Part shown: positions 21,043-21,086 of the stretch, one piece after another
How positions within the stretch are numbered: the stretch's first letter is position 1
How the letters are laid out: every line of letters begins with the position of its first letter
DNA from: Microbotryum silenes-acaulis
Taxonomy: Eukaryota; Basidiomycota; Microbotryomycetes; Microbotryales; Microbotryaceae
Direction of reading: 5' to 3'
Assembly (NCBI GenBank): GCA_003665825.1
Contig: QPFY01000073.1
Span: 1 to 21,086 of the forward strand
DNA: 21,086 bases
Notes under the pieces: model-generated
Told to the model about the DNA's origin: nothing
The model's database searches: none
The model's input: the letters and a program-made list of their open reading frames with translations, nothing else
Program-made: the position numbers and the translations under genes

Positions 21043-21086
21043 GGGTTAGGGTTAGGGTTAGGGTTAGGGTTAGGGTTAGGGTTAGG
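21043..21086 (+). repeat. telomere, GGGTTA repeats
   Basis: Seven complete perfect GGGTTA units plus two bases run to the end of the window. The G-rich strand points outward, as at a chromosome right end. The tract follows directly after ATGCAT with no degenerate transition zone. TTAGGG-type repeats are used by most filamentous and basidiomycete fungi, among others. The true telomere is probably longer than the sequence shown. Confidence 0.97.

Overview
This window is the end of a eukaryotic chromosome. Its last 44 bases (21043-21086) are GGGTTA repeats, with the G-rich strand running outward as at a chromosome terminus. The TTAGGG-type telomere, two Ty1/copia-class retrotransposons and moderately GC-rich intergenic DNA suggest a fungus. 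A basidiomycete, perhaps Pucciniomycotina/Microbotryum-like, is my guess; nothing here identifies the species. I find no ordinary host gene.

Layout from the internal side to the tip. (1) 1-4070, minus strand: a copia element entering from beyond the window. It has an intact Gag-protease-integrase frame (744-3842), a reverse transcriptase broken by about seven single-base indels (below about 830), a candidate half-tRNA primer site and a short LTR-like leader with a 70-bp tandem duplication. (2) 4078-4269: a GC-rich 39-bp minisatellite. (3) 4276-6672, plus strand: a second, different copia pol frame, uninterrupted but cut off inside integrase at one end and inside RNase H at the other, where it meets a run of 16 C. 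(4) 6835-8694: satellite array 1, with 35-bp and 63-bp units and about 44 copies of a dyad-symmetric core. (5) 8776-10168: satellite array 2, with 17 cores spaced exactly 84 or 63 bp, each a near-palindrome. (6) 10245-10440: a perfect 10-bp-arm hairpin and an LTR-like promoter/polyadenylation segment. (7) 10465-15977 and 16472-21042: two diverged direct copies (A and B) of a subtelomeric module, about 5.5 and 4.6 kb. Copy B runs straight into the telomere.

The A/B comparison gives a small evolutionary record. Copy A carries a 269-bp solo-LTR-like insertion flanked by a 5-bp CTACC duplication, and copy B keeps the matching empty site. Copy A also has a 336-bp tandem duplication and an extra diverged copy of an internal block (A1), neither of which is in B. 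The modules have no convincing protein gene, although one reading frame survives in both copies. They look like a Y'-type subtelomeric repeat without a helicase gene and without telomere repeats between the units.

The most interesting material is therefore structural: the two hairpin-rich satellites next to a tandemly duplicated, telomere-capped module. Long open frames in the satellites are by-products of stop-free repeat units. All family assignments come from motifs read by eye; no database search was run.
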